A DNA stretch of 64,000 bases from Spirosoma luteum DSM 19990 (GTDB lineage Bacteria > Bacteroidota > Bacteroidia > Cytophagales > Spirosomataceae): assembly GCF_000374065.1 (NCBI RefSeq), contig NZ_KB893261.1, forward strand, positions 1 to 64,000. Reading direction: 5' to 3'. A model generated the notes under the pieces. That model searched no databases, was not told the origin of the DNA, and was given only the letters and a program-made list of their open reading frames with translations. The position numbers and the translations under genes are program-made. Numbering within the stretch: the first letter of the stretch is position 1; every line of letters starts with the position of its first letter. This document shows, in pieces, positions 7,571 to 15,249 of the stretch.

Positions 7571-8617
7571 TTAAGCCGTAGTGCCGCCACAGCTCGAACC
7601 CGCCCCGGCAGTGCAGCCGTAGCAATGCTGGTTGATGACTACTTTGCGCTGACCCAGGGTGTCTACATCGAAATTTTGAACGTGTTGTACCGGACTGGCT
7701 ACTTTCAAATCCAGCATCTGGTTGAAATCGCAGTCGTAGAGGTAGCCGTCCCAGCTAATCGAGATGGTATCCCGGCACATAACGCCCATAGCCGCCACGG
7801 GGTTGAACGCGTTGACCAGTTTTTCCATGTAGGCATCGTAGTTGCCCGACGAAATCAGGTAATCCAGATACCGGCTGATGGGAATGTTGGTGATGGCGAA
7901 CAGGTCGTTAAACACGATGCCAAACTCATCGAACAGAACCCGCTTGAACTGGCGGGTCAAACTATCCTGCGAACCGGGTAGGAACGCCCCGTTTGGGTTG
8001 TAGACCAGATTCAATTTCAGGTCCGAATCAGGTTGGCCGTACCCAACAGCGTTGAGCATACCCAGTGCCTTTATAGAGTCACCGAAAACGCCTTTACCCC
8101 GCTGCCGGTCCGTTTTGTCGGCATTATAGAAGGGCAACGAACTAACCACTTCCACCTGATGCTGGCGGAAGAATTCGGGCAGGTCATTGTATTTGGGGTT
8201 CGCTACAATGATGGTCAGGTTGCAGCGTACAATCACGTGCCGGCCCAGCTTCCGGATTTCTTCTACAAACCACCGGAAATCGGGATTCATTTCCGGAGCA
8301 CCACCGGTCAGGTCAACCGTAGCGATGCTGGTTTTGGCCAGCGCATCGAGGCATTGCTGCATTGTTTCGCGGGTCATGATTTCCTTGCGGTCCGGCCCGG
8401 CATCGACGTGGCAATGCTTGCAAACCTGGTTGCACATCTTACCCACGTTGACCTGAAAAATGGCGGGTTGGTTGGGTAGCAACGGGAAGAGTCCGGCGTC
8501 CTGCAATTTCTCGTGAAAAAGCGGAAGCTGTAGGGTATCGGCAACCTTGTCGTGCAGCGATTGTAACTGAAAGGCTGAACTGGCTAACTGGTGGCCACTG
8601 GCTTTAAGTGATTTCAT
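7571..8617 (-). CDS. arsS: Arsenosugar biosynthesis radical SAM enzyme, ArsS type
   Basis: A 348-aa protein from the ATG at 8617 (the frame extends 18 residues further up into a repeat-rich leader that is not family-like). The radical SAM cluster motif is CNQVCKHC (Cys62, 66, 69). Glycine-rich SAM-binding DLTGGAPEMN follows. The C-terminal Cys-rich tail ends CYGCTAGAGSSCGG (Cys332, 335, 343). This layout is that of the rSAM/selenodomain family named ArsS, thought to transfer the deoxyadenosyl group of SAM to methylated arsenic in arsenosugar formation. It is the last gene of an operon with a TIGR04283-type glycosyltransferase and an AhpD-like protein. No ArsM methyltransferase is seen in the window. 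Confidence 0.88.
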   Translation of the reverse strand: MKSLKASGHQLASSAFQLQSLHDKVADTLQLPLFHEKLQDAGLFPLLPNQPAIFQVNVGKMCNQVCKHCHVDAGPDRKEIMTRETMQQCLDALAKTSIATVDLTGGAPEMNPDFRWFVEEIRKLGRHVIVRCNLTIIVANPKYNDLPEFFRQHQVEVVSSLPFYNADKTDRQRGKGVFGDSIKALGMLNAVGYGQPDSDLKLNLVYNPNGAFLPGSQDSLTRQFKRVLFDEFGIVFNDLFAITNIPISRYLDYLISSGNYDAYMEKLVNAFNPVAAMGVMCRDTISISWDGYLYDCDFNQMLDLKVASPVQHVQNFDVDTLGQRKVVINQHCYGCTAGAGSSCGGTTA

Positions 8618-8619
8618 AG

Positions 8620-8725
8620 AATGTTTGTGGTTTATAGTTTTCGGTTTATGGTTTTCGGCAGTCCGTCGCACTACATTTTAATGCGTCAGCCAACCCAAAA
8701 GCACAAACTGAAAACCACAAACTAA
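8620..8725. repeat. Intergenic inverted-repeat element between ArsS and AhpD-like genes
   Basis: The arms GTTTGTGGTTT (8623-8633) and AAACCACAAAC near 8714-8724 flank a centre containing GCGTCAGCCAACC. A similar arrangement (AGTTTAC/GTAAACC arms with a centre GCGTCAGCTAACC) is found at 35366-35486. It may be a dispersed intergenic repeat of this genome. Confidence 0.45.
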
Positions 8726-8731
8726 TTTTGC

Positions 8732-9064
8732 TTACATAGAAAGGCTTTTTGCTTTATTCATCATCTGGACGCCATGAACCAGTGAGGCACCTCCCCGGAT
8801 GGCGGCCGCTACGTGAACGGCTTCCATCATTTCTGCTTCTGAGCAGCCTTTTTCCAGCGTATCGCTGGTGTAGGCGTCGATGCAATAGGGGCATTGAACC
8901 GTATGCGAAACGGCCAGCGCAATAAGTGATTTTTCACGGGCTGTCAGGGCACCTTCGGCAAAAACGGAGCCGTAGTAAGAGAAAAACTTGTCGGCCAGTT
9001 CTTTTTGAAACTCACCAATTTTGCCGAATTTCTTGAGGTCTTCAGGATTGTAATACGTTTCCAT
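8732..9064 (-). CDS. AhpD-like (CMD family) protein associated with arsenosugar synthesis
   Basis: A 110-aa protein from the ATG at 9064 (METYYNPEDLKKFG). The frame runs 20 residues further up, but that extension is not family-like. The carboxymuconolactone decarboxylase/AhpD fold is shown by EKSLIALAVSHTVQCPYCIDAY. The CxxC pair is Cys58-Cys61. The histidine that follows in ordinary AhpD peroxidases (CxxCxxxH) is Tyr65 here, a feature I recall for the ArsS-linked subgroup. It may be a thiol redox partner of the pathway rather than a classical alkylhydroperoxidase. It lies between the SDR gene and arsS. Confidence 0.82.
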   Translation of the reverse strand: METYYNPEDLKKFGKIGEFQKELADKFFSYYGSVFAEGALTAREKSLIALAVSHTVQCPYCIDAYTSDTLEKGCSEAEMMEAVHVAAAIRGGASLVHGVQMMNKAKSLSM

Positions 9065-9156
9065 TTGCTTGAAAGAATCTTGATGTATTAACGAAAATAG
9101 ACTGTTTTTAGATTGGTGGAGCATAGGGTGGGTGGTACCGATAACCCCTGGCTCCG

Positions 9157-10113
9157 CTATTCATAAAAATGGCGCATCCGCCGGATGCTTGTCAGCACCA
9201 CCCAGTCGCCAATGCGGGGGAAGTACGTATGCACCACTGCAATCAATAAGCCTAAAGCGGAAATAACCGTTCGTTTCTGCCGACGACGAATGTGTTTGAG
9301 AATGATAGCAGCCACCTCTTTCTGGCTTTTCTGCCAGCGCGGTGGGCGGTGGGCGATGGGCACGGGCAGCCCTTCGGCATCCAGCACCCGCTTTTCGGGG
9401 TCGTTCTGGGTAAAGCCAATGTGTACAACCCCAAACTGAATACCCGTGTGGTCCAGTTCCAGCCGGAGCGTGTGCGCCAGGTTGGTCAGGGCGGCTTTCC
9501 CGGCGCAGTAAGCCGAGCCACTGGGCATCCCGTTGAGGGCCGAAATAGACGAGATAAACGTGACGCAGCCCCGCGTTTTGGTCAGGTGTGGCAGGGCTAC
9601 TTTAAGGGGGTAAACACTGCCATACACATTACTGTCGAGAACCTCCCGAAACACGTCGGGCTGCATATCGGCGAAGTAGGCCCGCATGGAAATACTGGCG
9701 TTGGTAATCAGAATATCCAGTTGACCAAAGGCATCGATGGCGGTAGCAATCAGGCGTTCGCAGTCAGCATAGACCGTTACATCGGCCAGACAGCTGACTA
9801 CCGGAAGTTGCCCGGCCAGGAATTCCCGCTCGGTCTGGGCCAGCCGGTCGGCCGTGCGCCCGTTGAGTACAACAGAAGCCCCGGCTTCGCACAGGGCGCG
9901 GGCGGTTGCTTTCCCAATGCCCGACTCAGAACCCGTAACGATGGCTACTTTCCCGGCAAAAGGGCCGGGTTTGCCCTGCGCCGGTCGGCGAATCACACCG
10001 GCTTTTTTGCCTTCATTTAATCCCGCCGTTTCGCCCACTTCCTGCTCGGATTCGTCCGGCATCAGCAGGAGGGAGGGTTTATTTAGCTCCGGCATTTGTT
10101 GTAACATAGTCAT
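9157..10113 (-). CDS. Short-chain dehydrogenase/reductase in the arsenosugar cluster
   Basis: SDR with cofactor motif TGSESGIG, the NAS motif in place of NAG (ILITNAS), and the catalytic Ser...YxxxK (ISSISALNG then AYCAGKAAL). A C-terminal extension contains a hydrophobic stretch (VISALGLLIAVVHTYFP) that could touch the membrane. The start is uncertain: ATG 10113 or 10107 overlaps the upstream epimerase by about 30 bp, whereas ATG 10062 (MPDESEQEVGE) does not overlap. The first 60 residues are low in conservation and lie before the fold. The substrate is unknown; context suggests reduction or oxidation of a sugar or lipid intermediate in the same pathway as ArsS. Confidence 0.8.
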   Translation of the reverse strand: MTMLQQMPELNKPSLLLMPDESEQEVGETAGLNEGKKAGVIRRPAQGKPGPFAGKVAIVTGSESGIGKATARALCEAGASVVLNGRTADRLAQTEREFLAGQLPVVSCLADVTVYADCERLIATAIDAFGQLDILITNASISMRAYFADMQPDVFREVLDSNVYGSVYPLKVALPHLTKTRGCVTFISSISALNGMPSGSAYCAGKAALTNLAHTLRLELDHTGIQFGVVHIGFTQNDPEKRVLDAEGLPVPIAHRPPRWQKSQKEVAAIILKHIRRRQKRTVISALGLLIAVVHTYFPRIGDWVVLTSIRRMRHFYE

Positions 10114-11089
10114 GTTTTTTAAACCAGTCGAAGGCGTCACGGATTGCTTCGGCAATGGGTGTTTGCGGAAGGCCCAGTTCCGTAATGGCTTTTTGGGACG
10201 AGAAATAATGCCCGTCGTTGGCAACGGCAATCATGGCCGAATTAAGCTGACCCGGCTGCCCGGTTGCCCGTGCCCAGGCATCGCACAGAAAGCCGTACGA
10301 GCGGGCCAAACCCGGCGGAATGGGCCATCGGGGCGGGGCAACCCCCAGTAGCCTGGCCATTAGGTGAAACGATTCCTGATAACTCATGTTTTCGTTACCC
10401 AGAATATAGGACTCGCCAATTCGCCCCTGCGTTAAGGCATTGACCGTGGCAACGGCCACATCCCGAACGTGGACAAAATTTTTGCCGCCCACCGGGTACC
10501 CGATTACTTTACCCCGGAAGAGTTCAAGCAGCATGCGCCCCGATGTTGGCTTGGCATCCAGCGGCCCCAGCATAAACGTAGGATGAACCAATACGGCCGG
10601 TAAGCCCAGTTTCTGCACGGCCTGCTGTACCGTTTGGGTAGCGGCCCGTTTACTGTCGATGTAGTCCGAGCCGTAGCCTTGCCCGGCAAAAGGCGTTGCT
10701 TCGGTACCGGGTTGTTCCCTCGTGCCAAAGCCAAAGACATTGGCCGTACCGACGTACACAAAACGCTTTATCCCACTACGATGAGCCACCTCGACCGTGG
10801 TTTCCGTACCCGCCAGATTCATGGCCCAGATGGCCGGGCTACGGGCCGGATTGACCTGTGCCAGTGCGGCTGCATGAATCAGGGCATCACAACCGTCGAT
10901 GGCCCGTTCCAGCGCATCCGACTTCCGAATGTCGCCTTCACAGTATGTAATGGGCAATCCGGTCAGCGTTTGGCAGTTGCTGCCCGGCCGGACGAACGCG
11001 CGGACCTGGTAGTTGCGACGGAGCAACTCATGGGTCAGATGAGAGCCCAGAAAGCCATTTGCGCCAGTGACCAGTACCGTTTTGTTCAT
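10079..11089 (-). CDS. NAD-dependent epimerase/dehydratase family protein
   Basis: Extended SDR of 336 aa. The Rossmann motif is GANGFLG (TGANGFLGSHL), the strand-4 region reads ALIHAAALAQV, the substrate loop is VYVGTANVFG, and the catalytic pair is YIDSK (YxxxK). These enzymes act on nucleotide sugars or on 3-hydroxy substrates such as dihydroflavonols; length and motifs do not decide which. Its ATG shares one base with the stop of the glycosyltransferase (TGATG), which points to translational coupling, and it overlaps the next SDR gene. A sugar-modifying step in arsenosugar or arsenolipid synthesis is inferred from the operon. Confidence 0.82.
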   Translation of the reverse strand: MNKTVLVTGANGFLGSHLTHELLRRNYQVRAFVRPGSNCQTLTGLPITYCEGDIRKSDALERAIDGCDALIHAAALAQVNPARSPAIWAMNLAGTETTVEVAHRSGIKRFVYVGTANVFGFGTREQPGTEATPFAGQGYGSDYIDSKRAATQTVQQAVQKLGLPAVLVHPTFMLGPLDAKPTSGRMLLELFRGKVIGYPVGGKNFVHVRDVAVATVNALTQGRIGESYILGNENMSYQESFHLMARLLGVAPPRWPIPPGLARSYGFLCDAWARATGQPGQLNSAMIAVANDGHYFSSQKAITELGLPQTPIAEAIRDAFDWFKKHDYVTTNAGAK

Positions 11090-11781
11090 CAGCGATAGTT
11101 GAGTAACGCTTTATAGGTACGGGCAATGCGGGTAGGGCACACATTCAGGAAAAAGAGCGAAAAAGCGGTGAGGTTCGCTACCTGTACCCGCAGCCAACTG
11201 TTGGTGTCGTATTTGCGGGCCGAAACAAGTACATCTTTGGGGATGATGGCAAAACGGGCAACCTTCCGGATACGTACGATAATGTCAAAATCTTCCATGA
11301 TGACGTAGCGTTCGTTGAAGCCTTCCAGCCGATTGAACAGCGTCTGGGTGATGAACAGGGTCTGGTCACCACCCCGGCTCATAATGCCCGGAAAACGGGT
11401 TCCGTAGCTGTTGAACCGCAGCAGAGGCTTGGGGGAGTTGAACCGGAACCGGTAACAACCCGATTCACACCCCGATTGTATGGCCTGTTCAATGTCCTGC
11501 GTAAACTCGGGGTGAACCCGAACATCGGCGTGTACGAAATAGAATACGTCACCATTGGCGAGGCTGGCCCCGAAGTTCATCTGGGCGGCCCGACCCGGTT
11601 TGGGCGATTGATAGACGCAGGCACCCGCCTGCCGGGCAACATCGGGGGTACCATCCGTACTGTCGGCGTCGATAACCAGAATCTCGATAAGTTGAGGCCC
11701 GCCATATGCCCGTAAATCATGCACTAACTGCCCGATATTACCAGCTTCGTTGTGGGTTGGAATGATGGCACTAAGCGTCAT
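11089..11781 (-). CDS. TIGR04283-type arsenosugar biosynthesis glycosyltransferase
   Basis: A GT2-family enzyme of 230 aa. The N-terminal AIIPTHNEAGNIGQLV is the nucleotide-sugar fold start, VIDADSTDGT is the first Asp motif, and FVHADVRVHP is the DxD-like motif. RGGDQTLFITQTLF with EDFDIIVRIRK follows, and the product is short with no membrane helix. This set is typical of the rSAM/selenodomain-associated transferase 2 family, which occurs beside ArsS. It is the first gene of the minus-strand operon leading to arsS, so it defines the pathway context. The donor and acceptor are not known from sequence. Confidence 0.87.
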   Translation of the reverse strand: MTLSAIIPTHNEAGNIGQLVHDLRAYGGPQLIEILVIDADSTDGTPDVARQAGACVYQSPKPGRAAQMNFGASLANGDVFYFVHADVRVHPEFTQDIEQAIQSGCESGCYRFRFNSPKPLLRFNSYGTRFPGIMSRGGDQTLFITQTLFNRLEGFNERYVIMEDFDIIVRIRKVARFAIIPKDVLVSARKYDTNSWLRVQVANLTAFSLFFLNVCPTRIARTYKALLNYR

Positions 11782-11861
11782 TAGTCGATGGTTACAATTG
11801 GAAAACTACTACATTTATCGGCCCTTAACAATAACGAAAGGCGATTTGCCCGGTATTTTGT

Positions 11862-12959
11862 TTAAAACGCTTCGCCGAGGGTAAGGTAGAATCCACTCGA
11901 TTGCTGGCCAAACCCGTAATCGACCCGAATGTTAAGGTGGTCCAGCCGATTTATCGTGAACCGGAGCCCGGCACCGTAAGCGGCTTTTGGGTCGGAGGGA
12001 CGCAATATCGAGGCATCGTCGCCCAGAATGCCTACCCCGCCAAAAACAACACCGCCCAGACGTTTATAAATATCGAACCGTACTTCGCTTTGTATCAGGG
12101 CGGCATTCTGATCCCGAAACCGGCCTTCATAATAGCCCCGCATTCGTTTGGTGCCGCCCAGCAATGACATAGCGTTGAACGGCGCGACACCTTTCGTAAA
12201 ACTTACGAAATAATTGAGGGCTAAGATTGCGTGTTTGCTCAACGCGTGGTACGATGACACGTCGGCTGAGTACCGGTCAAACCGGACGTTGCTGCCCCAC
12301 ACCCGGCTCTGATTCAGGAACGCCACATCGGCAACCAGGCCTTTGGTGGGGAAGAAAATCTGGTTCCGGGAGTCGTAAAAGAGGCCCAGCCCTGCACCGG
12401 CCAGTTTGCTGCCCAGTCCGCCCGGTACCGTACCCGTAGCCAGCAGTCCATCCGGTTCTACGGTGGTTACCTGATAATCTTCGTACTGATACCGCACACC
12501 GGCGTACAGTTTCCCGACGGGAATGGCCGAAGCCGCTATCTGCCGAAACGCGTTGACCCGGATGCGCGGAAAATTGACGGCGTATAGCTCACGGGGTACT
12601 TCCCGCTGGCCCACGCCAAAAAAGAAATAACTGTATTTGTAGTACCCCGCTTCGCCGTTGATATAGTATTTGTCCCGGTCGTAGAATAGCTGGAAAGGCA
12701 CGTAAAACAGCAACTGTTTATTCTGCGTATAGGCAGCACCGAGCGTGACCTGTGAAGGCCGTACGGTAGCTGCAGAATCGGCGCGGAGGGCCGCCATATC
12801 ACGCTTGAATCGAAAGGTAAACGTAGGCGCAACTCCGTAGGCCAGCCGCGTTTCGGGGGTGTAGTAAACAAGGGGTAAAGGCAGCAAACTGAACGCTTTT
12901 GGAACACTATCGGCAGGGGTAGAAACGGATAAGGCAGTAAACAGGGTTAAAAGAAGCAT
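11862..12959 (-). CDS. Omp85/BamA-type surface antigen barrel
   Basis: A 365-aa outer-membrane protein with an N-terminal hydrophobic segment (MLLLTLFTALSVSTPADS) followed directly by a 16-strand-type barrel. No POTRA repeats are seen. The motif RMRGYYEGRFRDQN is the conserved arginine loop of the bacterial surface antigen (D15) family, preceded by FFPTKGLVADV, and the C terminus ends FYLTLGEAF with a terminal Phe. Short POTRA-less Omp85 proteins of Bacteroidota may export lipids or act on surface components. It lies between the glycosyltransferase operon and the divergent DUF547 operon, so it may move a product of the pathway across the outer membrane; that is inference. Confidence 0.82.
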   Translation of the reverse strand: MLLLTLFTALSVSTPADSVPKAFSLLPLPLVYYTPETRLAYGVAPTFTFRFKRDMAALRADSAATVRPSQVTLGAAYTQNKQLLFYVPFQLFYDRDKYYINGEAGYYKYSYFFFGVGQREVPRELYAVNFPRIRVNAFRQIAASAIPVGKLYAGVRYQYEDYQVTTVEPDGLLATGTVPGGLGSKLAGAGLGLFYDSRNQIFFPTKGLVADVAFLNQSRVWGSNVRFDRYSADVSSYHALSKHAILALNYFVSFTKGVAPFNAMSLLGGTKRMRGYYEGRFRDQNAALIQSEVRFDIYKRLGGVVFGGVGILGDDASILRPSDPKAAYGAGLRFTINRLDHLNIRVDYGFGQQSSGFYLTLGEAF

Positions 12960-13086
12960 TTGAAACAGAAGTTAACGTACTTTAGCATACGATAAAGTAA
13001 CCGGCAGGGTTTGGACACGGATGAATCAAAAACCTTTTAAGCTTTCGGGTCGTATATCAAGTAGTAACAACATTTTTAAAGGTACC

Positions 13087-13875
13087 ATGAAAAAAACATC
13101 ATTCCTCACACTGGCTTTAACGGGTTTGCTTATTACCCTGCTTACGGCCTTTACCCACACGAACGACACTACGCACAATACTGTAAACGCGGCCCCCGTT
13201 GACCACAGCATTTTTGACAAACTGCTGAAAAAATACGTCAATGATAAAGGGCTGGTTAACTATAAAGGGTTTAAGTCGGACGTAAAAACACTGGATCAGT
13301 ACCTGGATATGCTGAGCAAAAATCCACCGGCATCATCTTGGAGCAAGAACGAGGAGATGGCTTACTGGATCAATGCCTATAATGCCTTCACCATTAAGGA
13401 TGTGGTAAAACATTATCCTATTGAGAGCATCAAGGATATTGGCTCAAAAATTCAAATTCCTTTCGTTACGACCCCCTGGGCGGAGAAGTTTTTTACCATT
13501 GGCGGGGAGAAAATGAGTCTCGATAATATTGAGCACGGTACGTTACGCAAGAAATACAACGACCCCAGAATTCACTTCGCACTGGTGTGCGCATCAATTT
13601 CCTGCCCCCGGTTGCGGAATGAAGCCTTTACCGCCGATAAACTGGATGCCCAGTTGAACGATCAGGGGAGTGATTTTCTGAATAATCCAGCCAAAAACAA
13701 AATCAGCAAAGACGCAGCCAAACTGTCGAAATACTTCGACTGGTACAAGGGTGATTTCAAAGACGGCGGCCAGTCGGTGGTGAAGTGGGTCAATAAATAC
13801 TCGACCACCAAAATAACCGATAACACCAAAATCGACTACTTGGATTATAACTGGAACCTCAACGAACAGAAGTAA
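13087..13875 (+). CDS. DUF547 domain secreted protein
   Basis: A 262-aa protein from the ATG at 13087 (an in-frame ATG at 13021 adds 22 non-conserved residues). The signal peptide is about residues 1-25 (LTGLLITLLTAFT). The DUF547 core is clear: KNEEMAYWINAYNAFTIKDV, then DNIEHGTLRKKYNDPRIHFA and LVCASISCPRL with two Cys. The domain is common in secreted proteins of bacteria and plants but has no agreed activity. The gene is divergent from the Omp85 gene, and the next gene starts 22 bp after its stop. It is probably the first gene of a four-gene plus-strand operon. Confidence 0.88.
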   Translation: MKKTSFLTLALTGLLITLLTAFTHTNDTTHNTVNAAPVDHSIFDKLLKKYVNDKGLVNYKGFKSDVKTLDQYLDMLSKNPPASSWSKNEEMAYWINAYNAFTIKDVVKHYPIESIKDIGSKIQIPFVTTPWAEKFFTIGGEKMSLDNIEHGTLRKKYNDPRIHFALVCASISCPRLRNEAFTADKLDAQLNDQGSDFLNNPAKNKISKDAAKLSKYFDWYKGDFKDGGQSVVKWVNKYSTTKITDNTKIDYLDYNWNLNEQK

Positions 13876-13897
13876 TTCGTTGCTGAACCGGCTTTCC

Positions 13898-15226
13898 ATG
13901 AAGCACATCATCATTATCGGTAACGGCATTGCCGGCATTACCACCGCCCGACACGTTCGCCAGCAGGACGACACCGCTCGGATTACCGTCATTTCGGCGG
14001 AATCCGAGCACTTTTATTCGCGCACGGCCCTCATGTATATCTACATGGGGCACATGACCTACGAACATACCAAGCCGTATGAGGACTGGTTCTGGAAGAA
14101 AAACCGGATTGAACTGGTCAGGGGTTATGTAGAGCAGGTAGACACGGATGCCAGACGTATCCGACTAAATGATGATACCTGGCTGGCCTATGATGCGCTG
14201 GTCATTGCCACCGGCTCTGTATCCAGTACCGGCAACTGGCCGGGTCTGGACAGCACAGGGGTACAGGGGCTATATGGATTGCCGGACCTGGAAAGTATGG
14301 GGCATCATACCAGCAACATTGACCGGGCTGTAGTGGTAGGCGGGGGGCTCATTGGAATCGAACTGGCCGAAATGCTCCATTCCCGCCATATTCCTGTAAC
14401 AATGCTCGTGCGCGATACGCACTACTGGAGTTCGACTATCCCGGCCGAAGAAGGAGAACTCATTCGTCGGCACGTTCGCCGGCACGGCGTTGACCTGCAG
14501 CTTAAAGCGGAACTGAAAGAAATTCTGGCCGATGAAGCCGGGCACGTTCGGGCCATCGTCACCACCGATGAACGGGAGATTGCCTGTCAATTTGTAGGAC
14601 TTGGCGTGGGCGTGACGCCGAATATCAGCTTCCTGAAAACATCCGGCATTGAACTGGGAAAAGGTGTTCTGGTCAATGAATACTTCGAGACGAATATCCC
14701 GGATGTGTACGCCATCGGCGACTGTAATGAGTTTCGGGTTCCGATAACCGGAACGGACGGCAGCCCACGAAAAGCCATTGAGCAAATCTGGTACACGGGT
14801 CGGATGCACGGCGAAACCCTGGCGCAAACGCTGTGTGGCAACCGCACCGCCTATCAGCCGGGTGTGTTTTTCAACTCCGCCAAGTTTTTCGACATCGAGT
14901 ACCAGACCTACGGCACCATGAACGCCAAACTGGCCGAGGATGAACAAACCTACTACTGGGAACATCCAAATGGGCAGCAGTGCCTGCGCATCAATTACGA
15001 AGCAAAGGGGGAGGGGGTGGTGGGTATTCATGCTTTTGGCCTGCGCCTGCGCCACGCCGTTTGCGAACGCTGGATTCGGGAACACTGCCCCTTGCCGGAG
15101 GTGCTGAGCCAGTTTCAGCAAGCCGATTTCAACCCGGAGTTTTCGGAGAATTATACAAACCAGTTACAAGGAAAAGGCCCATTACGGAAGAACTGGTTAC
15201 AGCGATTGTTTAGTACGGCGAATTGA
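13898..15226 (+). CDS. NAD(P)/FAD-dependent oxidoreductase (NirB-N/rubredoxin reductase-like)
   Basis: A 442-aa enzyme from the ATG at 13898 (a TTG six codons earlier is less likely). The FAD site is IIGNGIAGITTARHV at the N terminus, the NAD(P) site VVVGGGLIGIELAEML in the middle, and the FAD-closing motif VYAIGDCNEF near residue 280. The sequence between 25 and 60 (SEHFYSRTALMYIYMG) resembles the FAD-binding part of nitrite reductase NirB and ferredoxin reductases. It likely passes electrons between NAD(P)H and an iron-sulfur partner, and the obvious candidate is the membrane polyferredoxin encoded 23 bp downstream. Confidence 0.87.
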   Translation: MKHIIIIGNGIAGITTARHVRQQDDTARITVISAESEHFYSRTALMYIYMGHMTYEHTKPYEDWFWKKNRIELVRGYVEQVDTDARRIRLNDDTWLAYDALVIATGSVSSTGNWPGLDSTGVQGLYGLPDLESMGHHTSNIDRAVVVGGGLIGIELAEMLHSRHIPVTMLVRDTHYWSSTIPAEEGELIRRHVRRHGVDLQLKAELKEILADEAGHVRAIVTTDEREIACQFVGLGVGVTPNISFLKTSGIELGKGVLVNEYFETNIPDVYAIGDCNEFRVPITGTDGSPRKAIEQIWYTGRMHGETLAQTLCGNRTAYQPGVFFNSAKFFDIEYQTYGTMNAKLAEDEQTYYWEHPNGQQCLRINYEAKGEGVVGIHAFGLRLRHAVCERWIREHCPLPEVLSQFQQADFNPEFSENYTNQLQGKGPLRKNWLQRLFSTAN

Positions 15227-15249
15227 AAAAAAGCTAAAAAATCTTACCC

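Noticed and set aside
8033..8479. 148-residue plus-strand frame
   Set aside because: It is antisense to arsS, which carries the radical SAM motif; no support for a second protein.
13021..13086. Earlier ATG for the DUF547 gene
   Set aside because: The 22 extra residues come before a normal signal peptide starting MKKTSFLTLAL at 13087, so the later ATG is preferred.
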